This document shows positions 8,228 to 15,726 of a stretch of 31,592 bases of DNA, in pieces (position 1 is the stretch's first letter; each line of letters starts with the position of its first letter). The position numbers were made by a program, and so were the translations under genes. The DNA is from Parashewanella sp049608225 (GTDB lineage Bacteria > Pseudomonadota > Gammaproteobacteria > Enterobacterales > Shewanellaceae), in contig JBMYXI010000035.1 in assembly GCA_049608225.1 (NCBI GenBank), positions 1 to 31,592 on the forward strand, given 5' to 3'. A model generated the notes under the pieces. It was given only the letters and a program-made list of their open reading frames with translations, ran no database searches and was not told where the DNA came from.

Positions 8228-9481
8228 ATGCTAACAAAAAATATGAACATTGCGGATTATGATCCAGAGCTGAATTCAGCGATGCAGCTAGAACAAGTGC
8301 GTCAGGAAGAGCATATCGAGTTGATTGCTTCGGAAAACTATACCAGCCCTCGAGTTATGGAAGCTCAAGGTTCAATGCTTACCAATAAGTACGCGGAAGG
8401 CTACCCAGCTAAACGTTATTATGGTGGCTGTGAACATGTTGATGTTGTTGAAAATTTAGCAATTGAACGTGTAAAAACGCTGTTTGGCGCCACTTACGCC
8501 AACGTGCAACCACATTCTGGTTCTCAAGCAAACTCGGCTGTTTACGCAGCATTATTACAACCAGGTGATAAAGTGCTTGGTATGAACTTAGCCCATGGCG
8601 GTCATTTAACTCACGGTTCACCGGTTAACTTTTCAGGAAAATTGTACGACATTATTCCTTACGGTATTGATGAATCAGGAAAAATCGATTATCAACAATT
8701 AGAGCAGCTTGCTGTAGAGCACAAGCCAAAAATGATCATTGGTGGTTTTTCTGCTTTTTCCGGTATTGTTGATTGGGCAAAACTGCGTGAAATTGCAGAT
8801 AAAGTTGACGCATTCTTATTTGTTGATATGGCGCACGTCGCGGGTTTGATCGCAGCGGGTGTTTATCCTAATCCTGTTCCTCATGCACATGTGGTTACTT
8901 CGACAACCCATAAAACCTTAGCAGGTCCTCGCGGCGGCATTATCATTTCAGCGGCTAATGATGAAGCGCTTTACAAGAAATTAAACTCTGCGGTTTTCCC
9001 AGGAAACCAAGGTGGACCATTAATGCACGTTATCGCAGCAAAAGCGGTTGCCTTTAAAGAAGCGTTAGAGCCAGAGTTTAAAGTTTATCAACAACAAGTT
9101 GTGGCAAATGCTAAAGCCATGGTTGAAGTTTTCTTACAGCGTGATTACAAGATTGTTTCTGGTGGTACTGAGAACCACCTAATGCTGGTGGATTTAATCG
9201 GTCGTGAACTAACAGGTAAAGAAGCGGATGCCGCTTTAGGTCGAGCCAACATTACCGTTAACAAAAACTCAGTGCCTGATGATCCACGTTCGCCATTTGT
9301 TACTTCTGGTATTCGCATCGGTTCGCCAGCCATTACGCGCCGTGGATTTAAAGAAGCAGAAGCGAAACAGTTAACGCATTGGATTTGTGATGTATTGGAT
9401 GATGCTCAAAACGAAGATGTGATCAGTAAAGTGAAACAGCAAGTGCTTGAGCTTTGTGGTCGATTCCCTGTTTATAATTAA
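8228..9481 (+). CDS. glyA: Serine hydroxymethyltransferase
   Basis: GlyA interconverts serine and glycine, with transfer of the one-carbon unit to tetrahydrofolate, and is the main source of one-carbon units for purines, thymidylate and methionine. It is a pyridoxal-phosphate enzyme of the cytoplasm. The length (417 residues) equals that of the E. coli enzyme. The N-terminal MNIADYD, the HIELIASENYTSPRV and GYPAKRYYGG blocks, and the PLP lysine in TSTTHKTLAGPRGG (Lys229, the E. coli number) are all present. GGAG lies ten bases before the ATG. The gene has its own terminator at 9523-9554, so it is probably a single transcript, although it sits just upstream of nrdR and the riboflavin genes. 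Confidence 0.98.
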   Translation: MLTKNMNIADYDPELNSAMQLEQVRQEEHIELIASENYTSPRVMEAQGSMLTNKYAEGYPAKRYYGGCEHVDVVENLAIERVKTLFGATYANVQPHSGSQANSAVYAALLQPGDKVLGMNLAHGGHLTHGSPVNFSGKLYDIIPYGIDESGKIDYQQLEQLAVEHKPKMIIGGFSAFSGIVDWAKLREIADKVDAFLFVDMAHVAGLIAAGVYPNPVPHAHVVTSTTHKTLAGPRGGIIISAANDEALYKKLNSAVFPGNQGGPLMHVIAAKAVAFKEALEPEFKVYQQQVVANAKAMVEVFLQRDYKIVSGGTENHLMLVDLIGRELTGKEADAALGRANITVNKNSVPDDPRSPFVTSGIRIGSPAITRRGFKEAEAKQLTHWICDVLDDAQNEDVISKVKQQVLELCGRFPVYN

Positions 9482-9522
9482 TTGCTTCGGCTAGCCCAAG
9501 CATAAGAAATAAGATAAAATCC

Positions 9523-9557
9523 AGTGGCTATTGTTAATGTTAACAGTAGCCACTTTT
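9523..9557 (+). terminator. Rho-independent terminator of glyA
   Basis: A 15-bp stem with one T-G wobble (9523-9537 and 9540-9554) followed by TTTTCTATT. Confidence 0.93.
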
Positions 9558-9616
9558 CTATTCACCATTCGACTCCTAACTGATTGATTTAGGGGAGATG
9601 CTACGCAGGGGGTGCT

Positions 9617-10066
9617 ATGCATTGTCCATTTTGTAATACAACGGATACCAAAGTTATTGATTCCCGCCTAGTGGCTGATGGTGATCAAGTTCGTCGTCGA
9701 CGTGAATGTTCACAGTGCCATGAACGTTTTACCACTTTTGAAAGCGCAGAGCTGGTGATGCCAAGAGTGGTAAAACGTGATGGCTCAAGGCAACCATTCG
9801 ATGAAGAAAAATTACGTAGAGGCATCTCTCGCGCAGCAGAAAAGCGACCCGTTTCAATGGATCAAATTGAACAAGCGTTAGCTAAAATTAAATCCACACT
9901 TAGAGGAACTGGCGAGAGAGAAGTCGGCTCTGAAATGATTGGAAACCTGATGATGGAACAGCTAATGACCTTAGATAAAGTCGCCTATATTCGATTTGCG
10001 TCTGTTTATCGGGCTTTTGAAGATGTGTCTGAATTTGGCGAAGCTATTGCTAAGCTTGAAAAGTAA
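9617..10066 (+). CDS. nrdR: NrdR, ribonucleotide reductase transcriptional repressor
   Basis: NrdR senses ATP/dATP and represses ribonucleotide reductase operons by binding NrdR boxes. The 149-residue protein has the N-terminal zinc ribbon, with Cys3-x2-Cys6 (MHCPFC) and a second pair in CSQCHERF, the Arg-rich DNA-contacting turn (QVRRRREC), and then the ATP-cone domain (about 47-137, from MPRVVKRDGSRQPFDEEKL). AGGGGG lies shortly before the ATG. It is the first gene after the glyA terminator, and the nrdR-ribD order is shared with E. coli. Its 69-bp gap to ribD suggests cotranscription with the riboflavin genes. I saw no obvious NrdR box in this window. Confidence 0.97.
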   Translation: MHCPFCNTTDTKVIDSRLVADGDQVRRRRECSQCHERFTTFESAELVMPRVVKRDGSRQPFDEEKLRRGISRAAEKRPVSMDQIEQALAKIKSTLRGTGEREVGSEMIGNLMMEQLMTLDKVAYIRFASVYRAFEDVSEFGEAIAKLEK

Positions 10067-10135
10067 TTGTGTTCAGGATCATTCGCTATCTTGTTACCAA
10101 TGATTCATTGTTAATTTTTACTGTAGAGAATCGTT

Positions 10136-11263
10136 ATGTGGTCAAGCTTTGACAGACAAATGATGATGCGAGCGCTACAGCTGGCAGCTAAAGGCATCTA
10201 TACCACAAGACCAAACCCGAATGTTGGTTGCGTGATCGCCAAAGCGGGCAAAATTGTTGGTGAAGGTTATCATTTAAAGGCTGGAGAGCCCCACGCCGAA
10301 GTCCATGCCCTCAAGCAAGCGAAGCAACAAGCGAAAGGTGCAACCGCCTATGTCACACTTGAACCCTGCAGTCACTTTGGGCGTACCCCACCTTGTGCTC
10401 AAGCATTAATTGATGCAGGCATTGCCAGAGTAGTGATTGCAGCGACAGATCCTAATCCCCTCGTGGGCGGTGAAGGCATTCAAATGCTCAGAGTGGCAGG
10501 TATTCAAGTAGATACCGATTTATATTCCACCTTATCAAGGAATATTAATTTGGGTTTTATGAAACGCATGGAGACCAAATTGCCGAGAGTGACGGTAAAA
10601 GTTGCCACCAGTTTGGATGGAAAAACTGCGTTATCAAATGGTGAGTCAAAGTGGATCACTGGTTCGTCGGCAAGGCAAGATGTACAGCGACAACGTCTAT
10701 TACATTGTGCTGTGGTGACGGGGATAAATACCGTATTGGCTGATGATTGCAGTTTAAACGTGCGAATGTCGCAATTAGGGCAATTACAGTATGAGTTAAA
10801 GGAAGAGTTACTGTTGCAACCGTTACGGGTTGTGCTTGATTCTCAGTGTCGCATGCCCATTTCTGCAAAATTGTTGCAAATTGAATCGCCAGTATTATTG
10901 GTGTCGACAACGGCTTATCCTGAAGCATTTCTGGCGCAATTACCTGAGCATGTTGAAACACTTGTTTTACCAGCAAAGGGCAAGCAGATTGATTTAAATA
11001 TATTGTTACAGCATCTTGGACAGAGTTGTAACTCAATCATGGTAGAAGCTGGGGCGACATTGGCAGGACGCTTTATTGCTCAGAATTTAGCGGACGAATT
11101 ATTGTTGTATCAAGCGAAAAAAATCTTAGGCAGCAATGGTCGCAACATGTTGCAATTACCCGATTTTCAGCAAATGAGCCAAATCCCAACATTAGAATTA
11201 ATTGATGAACGAAAAGTTGGTGAAGATACCCGTTTTCGTTTTCGATTAACCTCAACCGAATAA
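10136..11263 (+). CDS. ribD: Bifunctional riboflavin pyrimidine deaminase/reductase
   Basis: RibD carries out the second and third steps after GTP cyclohydrolase II: deamination of the pyrimidine ring and NADPH reduction of the ribosyl side chain. The N-terminal deaminase (about 1-145) has the zinc site HAE (His53, Glu55) and PCSHFGRTPPC (Cys78, Cys87). The C-terminal reductase (about 147-370) begins at RVTVKVATSLDGKTA, with the GxNTVLADDCSLNVR block near 196-210. At 375 residues it has normal family length. It is followed by ribE after 13 bp, as part of the riboflavin operon. Confidence 0.97.
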   Translation: MWSSFDRQMMMRALQLAAKGIYTTRPNPNVGCVIAKAGKIVGEGYHLKAGEPHAEVHALKQAKQQAKGATAYVTLEPCSHFGRTPPCAQALIDAGIARVVIAATDPNPLVGGEGIQMLRVAGIQVDTDLYSTLSRNINLGFMKRMETKLPRVTVKVATSLDGKTALSNGESKWITGSSARQDVQRQRLLHCAVVTGINTVLADDCSLNVRMSQLGQLQYELKEELLLQPLRVVLDSQCRMPISAKLLQIESPVLLVSTTAYPEAFLAQLPEHVETLVLPAKGKQIDLNILLQHLGQSCNSIMVEAGATLAGRFIAQNLADELLLYQAKKILGSNGRNMLQLPDFQQMSQIPTLELIDERKVGEDTRFRFRLTSTE

Positions 11264-11276
11264 TAAGTGACAGAGC

Positions 11277-11933
11277 ATGTTTACTGGAATAATTGAGGCC
11301 GTCGGCCATGTGAGTAAAATTGAGCGTCAATCCGATGATATTCGCTTAACTATCAATAGTGGTAAGTTAGATCTGGCTGATGTGCAATTAGGTGACAGTA
11401 TTGCAACCAACGGCGTGTGTTTAACTGTGGTGCAAATATTATCAACGGGTTATGTTGCCGATGTGTCAGCAGAAACCGTGGCCTTGACGGGATTTTCTCA
11501 TTATCAAGTTGGGCAAAAAGTTAATTTAGAAAAAGCGGTGATGCCAACCACGCGCTTAGGTGGGCATATGGTGTCGGGTCATGTTGATGGCGTCGCCGTT
11601 GTTGAGAGTCGAGAGCCACGTGGTAAGGCGATAGAGTTTTGGCTCACGACTCAATACGAGCTAAGTCGTTACATTGCTCATAAAGGTTCTATCACTATCG
11701 ATGGTGTGAGTTTAACGGTGAATGAAGTAAATACTAACCGTTTTCGGTTAACCATAGTGCCGCATACAGCTGCAGAAACCACGCTGATTGATCTAAAATC
11801 AGGCGATAAAGTGAATATTGAAGTCGATTTAATTGCTCGTTATCTTGAGCGATTAATGAAGGTTGACGCAGAGCCTAAACCAAGCTCAGGTTTAACGTTA
11901 GAAGCGTTAGCAAAAGCAGGATTCGTCCGTTAA
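11277..11933 (+). CDS. ribE: Riboflavin synthase, alpha chain
   Basis: This enzyme dismutates two molecules of 6,7-dimethyl-8-ribityllumazine into riboflavin and the pyrimidine that is recycled by RibH. It has the typical two lumazine-binding repeats: the first begins MFTGIIEAVG and carries GDSIATNGVCLTV (39-51), the second carries GSITIDGVSLTVNEV (about 146-160). GGHMVSGHVDG (95-105) joins them. The length is 218 residues, as expected. It lies 13 bp after ribD and is followed by a 109-bp leader before ribB-X. The gene is called ribC in some E. coli literature. Confidence 0.97.
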   Translation: MFTGIIEAVGHVSKIERQSDDIRLTINSGKLDLADVQLGDSIATNGVCLTVVQILSTGYVADVSAETVALTGFSHYQVGQKVNLEKAVMPTTRLGGHMVSGHVDGVAVVESREPRGKAIEFWLTTQYELSRYIAHKGSITIDGVSLTVNEVNTNRFRLTIVPHTAAETTLIDLKSGDKVNIEVDLIARYLERLMKVDAEPKPSSGLTLEALAKAGFVR

Positions 11934-11953
11934 AAACAATTGAAGTACATATA

Positions 11954-12000
11954 CTCGGAGATGCAACCTTCAGGGCTTATTCGGCGTTGCATTATTCGAG
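11954..12000 (+). other. Long hairpin in the ribE-ribB spacer
   Basis: An imperfect hairpin: a seven-base inner stem (ATGCAAC 11961-11967 with GTTGCAT 11986-11992), a 1x2 internal loop and a six-base outer stem (11954-11959 with 11995-12000), closed by an 18-base loop. It is not followed by a T-run, so it does not look like a terminator, and it does not carry the conserved blocks of the FMN riboswitch. It could be an RNA-processing or regulatory leader element of ribB-X; this is inference. Confidence 0.45.
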
Positions 12001-12042
12001 ACGTGAAAGTGAATATCAAAACAAAAACCAAAGGTCTCAAAG

Positions 12043-13146
12043 ATGGCGTTACACAGCATAGAAGAAATCATCGAAGATATTCGTCTTGGCAAAATGGTTA
12101 TCCTTATGGATGACGAAGACCGAGAAAACGAAGGCGACTTAATCATGGCCGCTGATCTCGTCACTCCTGAAGCCATTAATTTTATGGCCACTTATGGTCG
12201 AGGTCTTATTTGTCAAACCATGACTCGAGAACGTTGTGAGCAGTTAAACTTACCGCTAATGGTGAGCAATAACAATGCGCAATTTTCAACAAACTTTACC
12301 GTTTCTATTGAAGCTGCCAAAGGCGTGACTACAGGTATTTCAGCACACGATCGTGCGGTAACGGTTCAGGCTGCTGTGGCTAAAGAGGCAAAAGCGGCAG
12401 ATTTAGTACAACCGGGTCATATTTTCCCATTAATGGCACAAGAAGGTGGAGTATTAGTTCGTGCTGGCCATACTGAAGCTGGCTGTGATCTCGCACGTTT
12501 AGCTGGACGTGAACCTTCTGGGGTAATTGTTGAAATTCTTAATGATGACGGCACCATGGCGCGCCGCCCAGATCTCGAAGTGTTTTCTGAAAAGCACGGC
12601 ATTAAAATTGGTACCATTGCTGATTTGATTGAGTATCGTAATACTCAAGAAACGACCGTGGTCCGTGAATCAGAGTGCAAGCTACCAACACGTTTTGGTG
12701 AGTTTAACATGCTGACGTTCCGTGACACCATCGATGATCAATTGCATTTTGCTCTAGTGAAAGGTGAGATAACGGATAACACATTGGTTCGTGTTCACTT
12801 GCAAAATACTTTTAATGATTTGTTATTTTCAGAGCGCAACCAGCAACGCAGTTGGCCATTAGATAAAGCAATGCAGCGTATTGCTGACGAAGGTGGTGTA
12901 TTAGTGTTACTCAGTAGCCATGAAACTACAGCTGATACTCTGGCAACTGTGAAATCGTTTGAAGCCGAAGATAATGGCGCGCAATCTCCCGCAGCGAAAT
13001 GGCAAGGAACATCACGTCGAGTTGGTGTTGGTTCGCAAATTCTCGCTCAATTAGGCGTAAGCCAAATGCGCTTATTAAGCTCGCCTAAGCGCTACCATTC
13101 ACTTTCAGGCTTTGGTTTGGAAGTGACAGAGTACATTTCAGAATAA
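12043..13146 (+). CDS. ribB: RibB-X: DHBP synthase fused to a degenerate GTP cyclohydrolase II domain
   Basis: The N-terminal half (about 1-200) is 3,4-dihydroxy-2-butanone 4-phosphate synthase, with the acidic metal loop DDEDRENEGDL (23-33), GVTTGISAHDRA (94-105), PGHIFPL (124-130) and RAGHTEA (140-146). It makes the four-carbon unit for lumazine from ribulose 5-phosphate. The C-terminal half (about 210-367) aligns with GTP cyclohydrolase II (VRVH, then RVGVGSQILAQLGV and MRLLSSPKRY), but lacks the three zinc-binding cysteines (CxxGxxxxxxxxCxC) and the GRGIGL motif. It cannot be an ordinary cyclohydrolase. This matches the RibBX variant known from Shewanella and other Proteobacteria, so true RibA must be encoded elsewhere. 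Automated annotation would often call it bifunctional RibBA, wrongly. AAAGGT precedes the ATG. Confidence 0.95.
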   Translation: MALHSIEEIIEDIRLGKMVILMDDEDRENEGDLIMAADLVTPEAINFMATYGRGLICQTMTRERCEQLNLPLMVSNNNAQFSTNFTVSIEAAKGVTTGISAHDRAVTVQAAVAKEAKAADLVQPGHIFPLMAQEGGVLVRAGHTEAGCDLARLAGREPSGVIVEILNDDGTMARRPDLEVFSEKHGIKIGTIADLIEYRNTQETTVVRESECKLPTRFGEFNMLTFRDTIDDQLHFALVKGEITDNTLVRVHLQNTFNDLLFSERNQQRSWPLDKAMQRIADEGGVLVLLSSHETTADTLATVKSFEAEDNGAQSPAAKWQGTSRRVGVGSQILAQLGVSQMRLLSSPKRYHSLSGFGLEVTEYISE

Positions 13147-13184
13147 ATTTTCAATTAATTTGCCACGAATAAGGGTTGAATGTG

Positions 13185-13193
13185 TGTTATGAT
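13185..13193 (+). promoter_or_regulatory. Possible extended -10 promoter before ribH
   Basis: TGTTATGAT, an extended -10 (TGN plus TATGAT at 13188-13193), about 46 bp before the ribH start. No good -35 lies at the right spacing, so this is weak. If active it would give ribH-nusB a separate start. Confidence 0.3.
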
Positions 13194-13239
13194 TGCGCCA
13201 ATTTTCAGCCCAGTGTGGCACGTGTGATAGGTGATAAAA

Positions 13240-13716
13240 ATGAACGTGGTTCAAGGTAATATCGAAGCAAAAGACGCAAAAGTTGCAATCGTTGTATCTC
13301 GTTTCAACAGTTTTTTAGTTGAAAGCTTGTTAGAAGGTGCAATTGATACCTTAAAGCGTTTTGGCAATGTCAGTGAAGACAACATCACAGTAGTACGTGT
13401 TCCTGGCGCATTTGAGTTGCCACTGGCTGCTCGTCGCGTAGCGGCAAGCGCTAAATTTGATGGAATTATTGCACTGGGTGCGGTGATCCGTGGTGGTACT
13501 CCACACTTTGATTTTGTTGCAGGCGAATGCAACAAAGGATTAGCGCAAGTCATGTTAGAGTTTGATACGCCTGTTTCATTCGGTGTGTTAACGACTGACA
13601 CCATTGAGCAAGCAATTGAACGCTCAGGGACTAAAGCGGGTAACAAAGGTGGAGAAGCTGCTCTAGGCTTGCTGGAAATGGTTAATGTTTTAAATGAACT
13701 TGAGCAACAGTTGTAA
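13240..13716 (+). CDS. ribH: 6,7-dimethyl-8-ribityllumazine synthase
   Basis: RibH condenses the RibB product with the ribityl-pyrimidine to form lumazine, the substrate of riboflavin synthase; the family forms pentamers or 60-subunit capsids. The family blocks are SRFNSFLVESLLEGA, VPGAFELPLAA, GAVIRGGTPHFDFV with the catalytic His at residue 89, and GVLTTDTIEQAIERSG. The start is the ATG at 13240: AGGTGA lies six bases upstream, and the resulting MNVVQGNIEAK matches the usual Shewanella N-terminus. A GTG three codons earlier is less likely. The protein is 158 residues. nusB begins 11 bp later. Confidence 0.97.
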   Translation: MNVVQGNIEAKDAKVAIVVSRFNSFLVESLLEGAIDTLKRFGNVSEDNITVVRVPGAFELPLAARRVAASAKFDGIIALGAVIRGGTPHFDFVAGECNKGLAQVMLEFDTPVSFGVLTTDTIEQAIERSGTKAGNKGGEAALGLLEMVNVLNELEQQL

Positions 13717-13727
13717 TAGGAAATCAC

Positions 13728-14141
13728 ATGAAGCCTTCAGAGCGCCGCAAAGCACGTCGTCTTGCAGTTCAAGCAATTTATTCTTGGCAAATAAGTGGTA
13801 ACAATACCGCAGATGTCGAGCATGAATTTCTGACTGAGCAAGATGTTAAAGGCGTTGACATCAGTTATTTTAGAGAGCTTTTCTCAAGTGTAGCAACTCG
13901 CTCTGCTGCACTCGATGAATTATATGCTCCGTTTTTAGACCGAGCAGTAGAGGATGTTTCTCCCGTTGAGAAAGCCATTGTTCGTTTAGGAACATTTGAA
14001 CTGACCTTCCGTAAAGATGTTCCGTATAAAGTCGCAATTAACGAATCTATTGAGCTTGCCAAGGCATTTGGTGCTGACGATAGCCATAAGTTTGTTAATG
14101 GTGTACTGGATAAGTTGGCTGCGAGCCAACGAAAATCGTGA
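13728..14141 (+). CDS. nusB: Transcription antitermination factor NusB
   Basis: NusB binds boxA RNA together with S10 (NusE) and supports antitermination and correct folding in rRNA operons. The 137-residue, all-helical protein shows the family start RRKARRLAVQAIYSWQ, the DRAVEDVSPVEKAIVRLGTFE block (about 77-97) and VAINESIELAKAFGADDSHKFVNGVLDKL near the C-terminus, written here in parts: VAINESIELAKAFG and KFVNGVLDKL. AGGAAA precedes the ATG. It is the last gene of the nrdR-rib-nusB run and is followed directly by a strong terminator. Confidence 0.97.
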   Translation: MKPSERRKARRLAVQAIYSWQISGNNTADVEHEFLTEQDVKGVDISYFRELFSSVATRSAALDELYAPFLDRAVEDVSPVEKAIVRLGTFELTFRKDVPYKVAINESIELAKAFGADDSHKFVNGVLDKLAASQRKS

Positions 14142-14146
14142 TTGTT

Positions 14147-14175
14147 AAACGGTATCAATCGATACCGTTTTTTTT
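14147..14175 (+). terminator. Terminator after nusB
   Basis: Perfect ten-base stem (14147-14156 and 14161-14170), four-base loop AATC, and a run of eight T (14168-14175). Confidence 0.95.
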
Positions 14176-14221
14176 GCCTACAGGTTTTGCTAACTGATTT
14201 TTTATTAACTGATTGTGGATC

Positions 14222-15181
14222 ATGAAAGAATTTCAAATCATTCAACAATACTTTTCAGGTATCGGCCCGAAAAGAAAAGACGTAGTACTAGGGATTGGTG
14301 ACGACTGCGCGTTATTGCAGCCTACGGAAAATCAGTTAGTCGCCATATCTTGTGACACCTTAGTCGAAGGAACACATTTTCTGCCGGATATGCCTGCGAA
14401 GGATTTAGGCTATAAATCATTAGCGGTTAATCTTTCTGATCTTGCAGCAATGGGCGCAGAGCCTGCATGGATGACATTGGCGATTTCATTACCTGAGATT
14501 GATGAACAATGGATTGCAGAGTATTCGCAAGGCCTTCATGAAGTTGCCGAGTATTATAATATTGCATTAGCTGGCGGTGATACGACGCGAGGTGCTAAGT
14601 CGTTGACGATAACAGTTAATGGTCAAGTGCCACAACAAAAGGCGCTCACTCGTAGCGGCGCAAAAGTCGGTGATTGGATTTATGTGACGGGAACATTAGG
14701 CGATTCAGCATTAGGTTTGGACTTATTGCTCGACAAGCAACAAGCAGCAGATAAACGCGATGCTGAATTTTTAGTTAATCGCCATTACCGTCCCACACCG
14801 AGAGTACTTGCGGGTTATTCGTTACGCGGCATTGCCAACAGCGCGATTGATCTTTCCGATGGCTTATATGCAGATATTCAGCATATTCTTAAAGCATCGA
14901 ATGTTGGTGCTAAAGTTAATTTGGAATTGTTGCCCTTGTCAGATGCAATGCGTAATACGGTTGAACATAACCGAGCGCTTGAATATGCGCTGACTGGTGG
15001 TGAAGATTACGAATTGCTATTTACGGTACCAGAATCACAAGATGGCACCCTTATTACCGCGATGAAGCAGGCGAGAGTACCTTATCGTAAAATCGGCCAA
15101 ATAACATCAGAAAACACGCTAACCTTATTGAAAGATAATCAGGTTTTTCCTTTTGAACATAAAGGGTTTAAACATTTTTGA
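14222..15181 (+). CDS. thiL: Thiamine-monophosphate kinase
   Basis: ThiL phosphorylates thiamine monophosphate to thiamine diphosphate, the active cofactor. It belongs to the PurM/AIR synthase-like ATP-binding family. Visible blocks: GIGDDCAL near residues 28-35, SCDTLVEGTHF, AVNLSDLAAMGA, LAGGDTTRG, SGAKVGDWIYVTGTLGDSA, IDLSDGLYADI and ALTGGEDYELLF. It is 319 residues long. I used the ATG at 14222, which gives MKEF like the E. coli start region; a TTG three codons earlier is also in frame. The TGA stop overlaps the ATG of pgpA. The nusB terminator lies only some 50 bp upstream, so this pair needs its own promoter or readthrough. Confidence 0.97.
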   Translation: MKEFQIIQQYFSGIGPKRKDVVLGIGDDCALLQPTENQLVAISCDTLVEGTHFLPDMPAKDLGYKSLAVNLSDLAAMGAEPAWMTLAISLPEIDEQWIAEYSQGLHEVAEYYNIALAGGDTTRGAKSLTITVNGQVPQQKALTRSGAKVGDWIYVTGTLGDSALGLDLLLDKQQAADKRDAEFLVNRHYRPTPRVLAGYSLRGIANSAIDLSDGLYADIQHILKASNVGAKVNLELLPLSDAMRNTVEHNRALEYALTGGEDYELLFTVPESQDGTLITAMKQARVPYRKIGQITSENTLTLLKDNQVFPFEHKGFKHF

Positions 15182-15672
15182 TGAAAATTTTGACTCAAGA
15201 CCCAAATGTAAAAAAACTGACATTATTAAACCCGGTGCATTTTTTGGCGTTAGGCTTTGGGAGTGGTTTAGCAGCCAAAGCGCCCGGAACCTTCGGAACC
15301 ATAGCTGCATTACCGATTTTCTGGTTGGTTAGTCAATTTTCACTGCCGATCTATTTAATTATCACCTTAGTTGCCGCCATTATCGGTATTTACATTTGTG
15401 ATAAAGCGGCCAATGATATGGGCGTTCATGATCATGGCGCGATTGTTTGGGATGAAGTTGTAGGCTTACTTATCACCTTAATCGCAGTACCTGCCGGTTG
15501 GATGTGGTTGTTATTCGGCTTTGCCTTGTTTCGATTTTTCGATATCGTCAAACCTTGGCCGATAAAATGGTTAGATCAGAAAGTGTCGGGTGGCTTTGGG
15601 ATCATGATTGATGATGTGCTTGCTGGAATATTTGCTTTTGTCAGTTTGCAGGCTTGTTATTACTTAGCCTGA
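15181..15672 (+). CDS. pgpA: Phosphatidylglycerophosphatase A
   Basis: PgpA dephosphorylates phosphatidylglycerol phosphate to phosphatidylglycerol in the inner membrane. The 163-residue protein has the conserved LGFGSGLAAKAPGTFGT start, then several hydrophobic helices (about 43-70, 92-117 and 140-160), with the acidic IVWDEVVG motif (about 87-95) and FRFFDIVKPWPI between them. It starts at an ATG that shares its A with the last base of the thiL stop (TGATG), so translation is likely coupled. It converges on recN. Confidence 0.96.
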   Translation: MKILTQDPNVKKLTLLNPVHFLALGFGSGLAAKAPGTFGTIAALPIFWLVSQFSLPIYLIITLVAAIIGIYICDKAANDMGVHDHGAIVWDEVVGLLITLIAVPAGWMWLLFGFALFRFFDIVKPWPIKWLDQKVSGGFGIMIDDVLAGIFAFVSLQACYYLA

Positions 15673-15678
15673 ATAGTT

Positions 15679-15717
15679 GACCTCTGCCTAACTAAGAAAA
15701 CTTGTTATGTAGAGGTC
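15679..15717. other. Inverted repeat between convergent pgpA and recN
   Basis: Outer arms GACCTCT (15679-15685) and AGAGGTC (15711-15717), and an inner pair TAAC (15689-15692) with GTTA (15704-15707). There is no good T-run on either strand, so it is at best a weak bidirectional terminator. Confidence 0.35.
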
Positions 15718-15726
15718 GCACTCAGG

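Noticed and set aside
10656..11036. A 126-codon open frame antisense to ribD
   Set aside because: It is opposite the conserved reductase domain and has no recognisable domain.
11934..12042. FMN riboswitch before ribB
   Set aside because: None of the conserved RFN blocks is present in the spacer.
13251..13727. A 158-codon open frame antisense to ribH
   Set aside because: It lies wholly opposite a strongly conserved gene, has no ribosome-binding site, and its product is a low-complexity Ser/Pro/Thr protein typical of a shadow frame.
13865..14248. A 127-codon open frame antisense to nusB
   Set aside because: It crosses the nusB terminator and lies opposite the gene; it is a chance frame.
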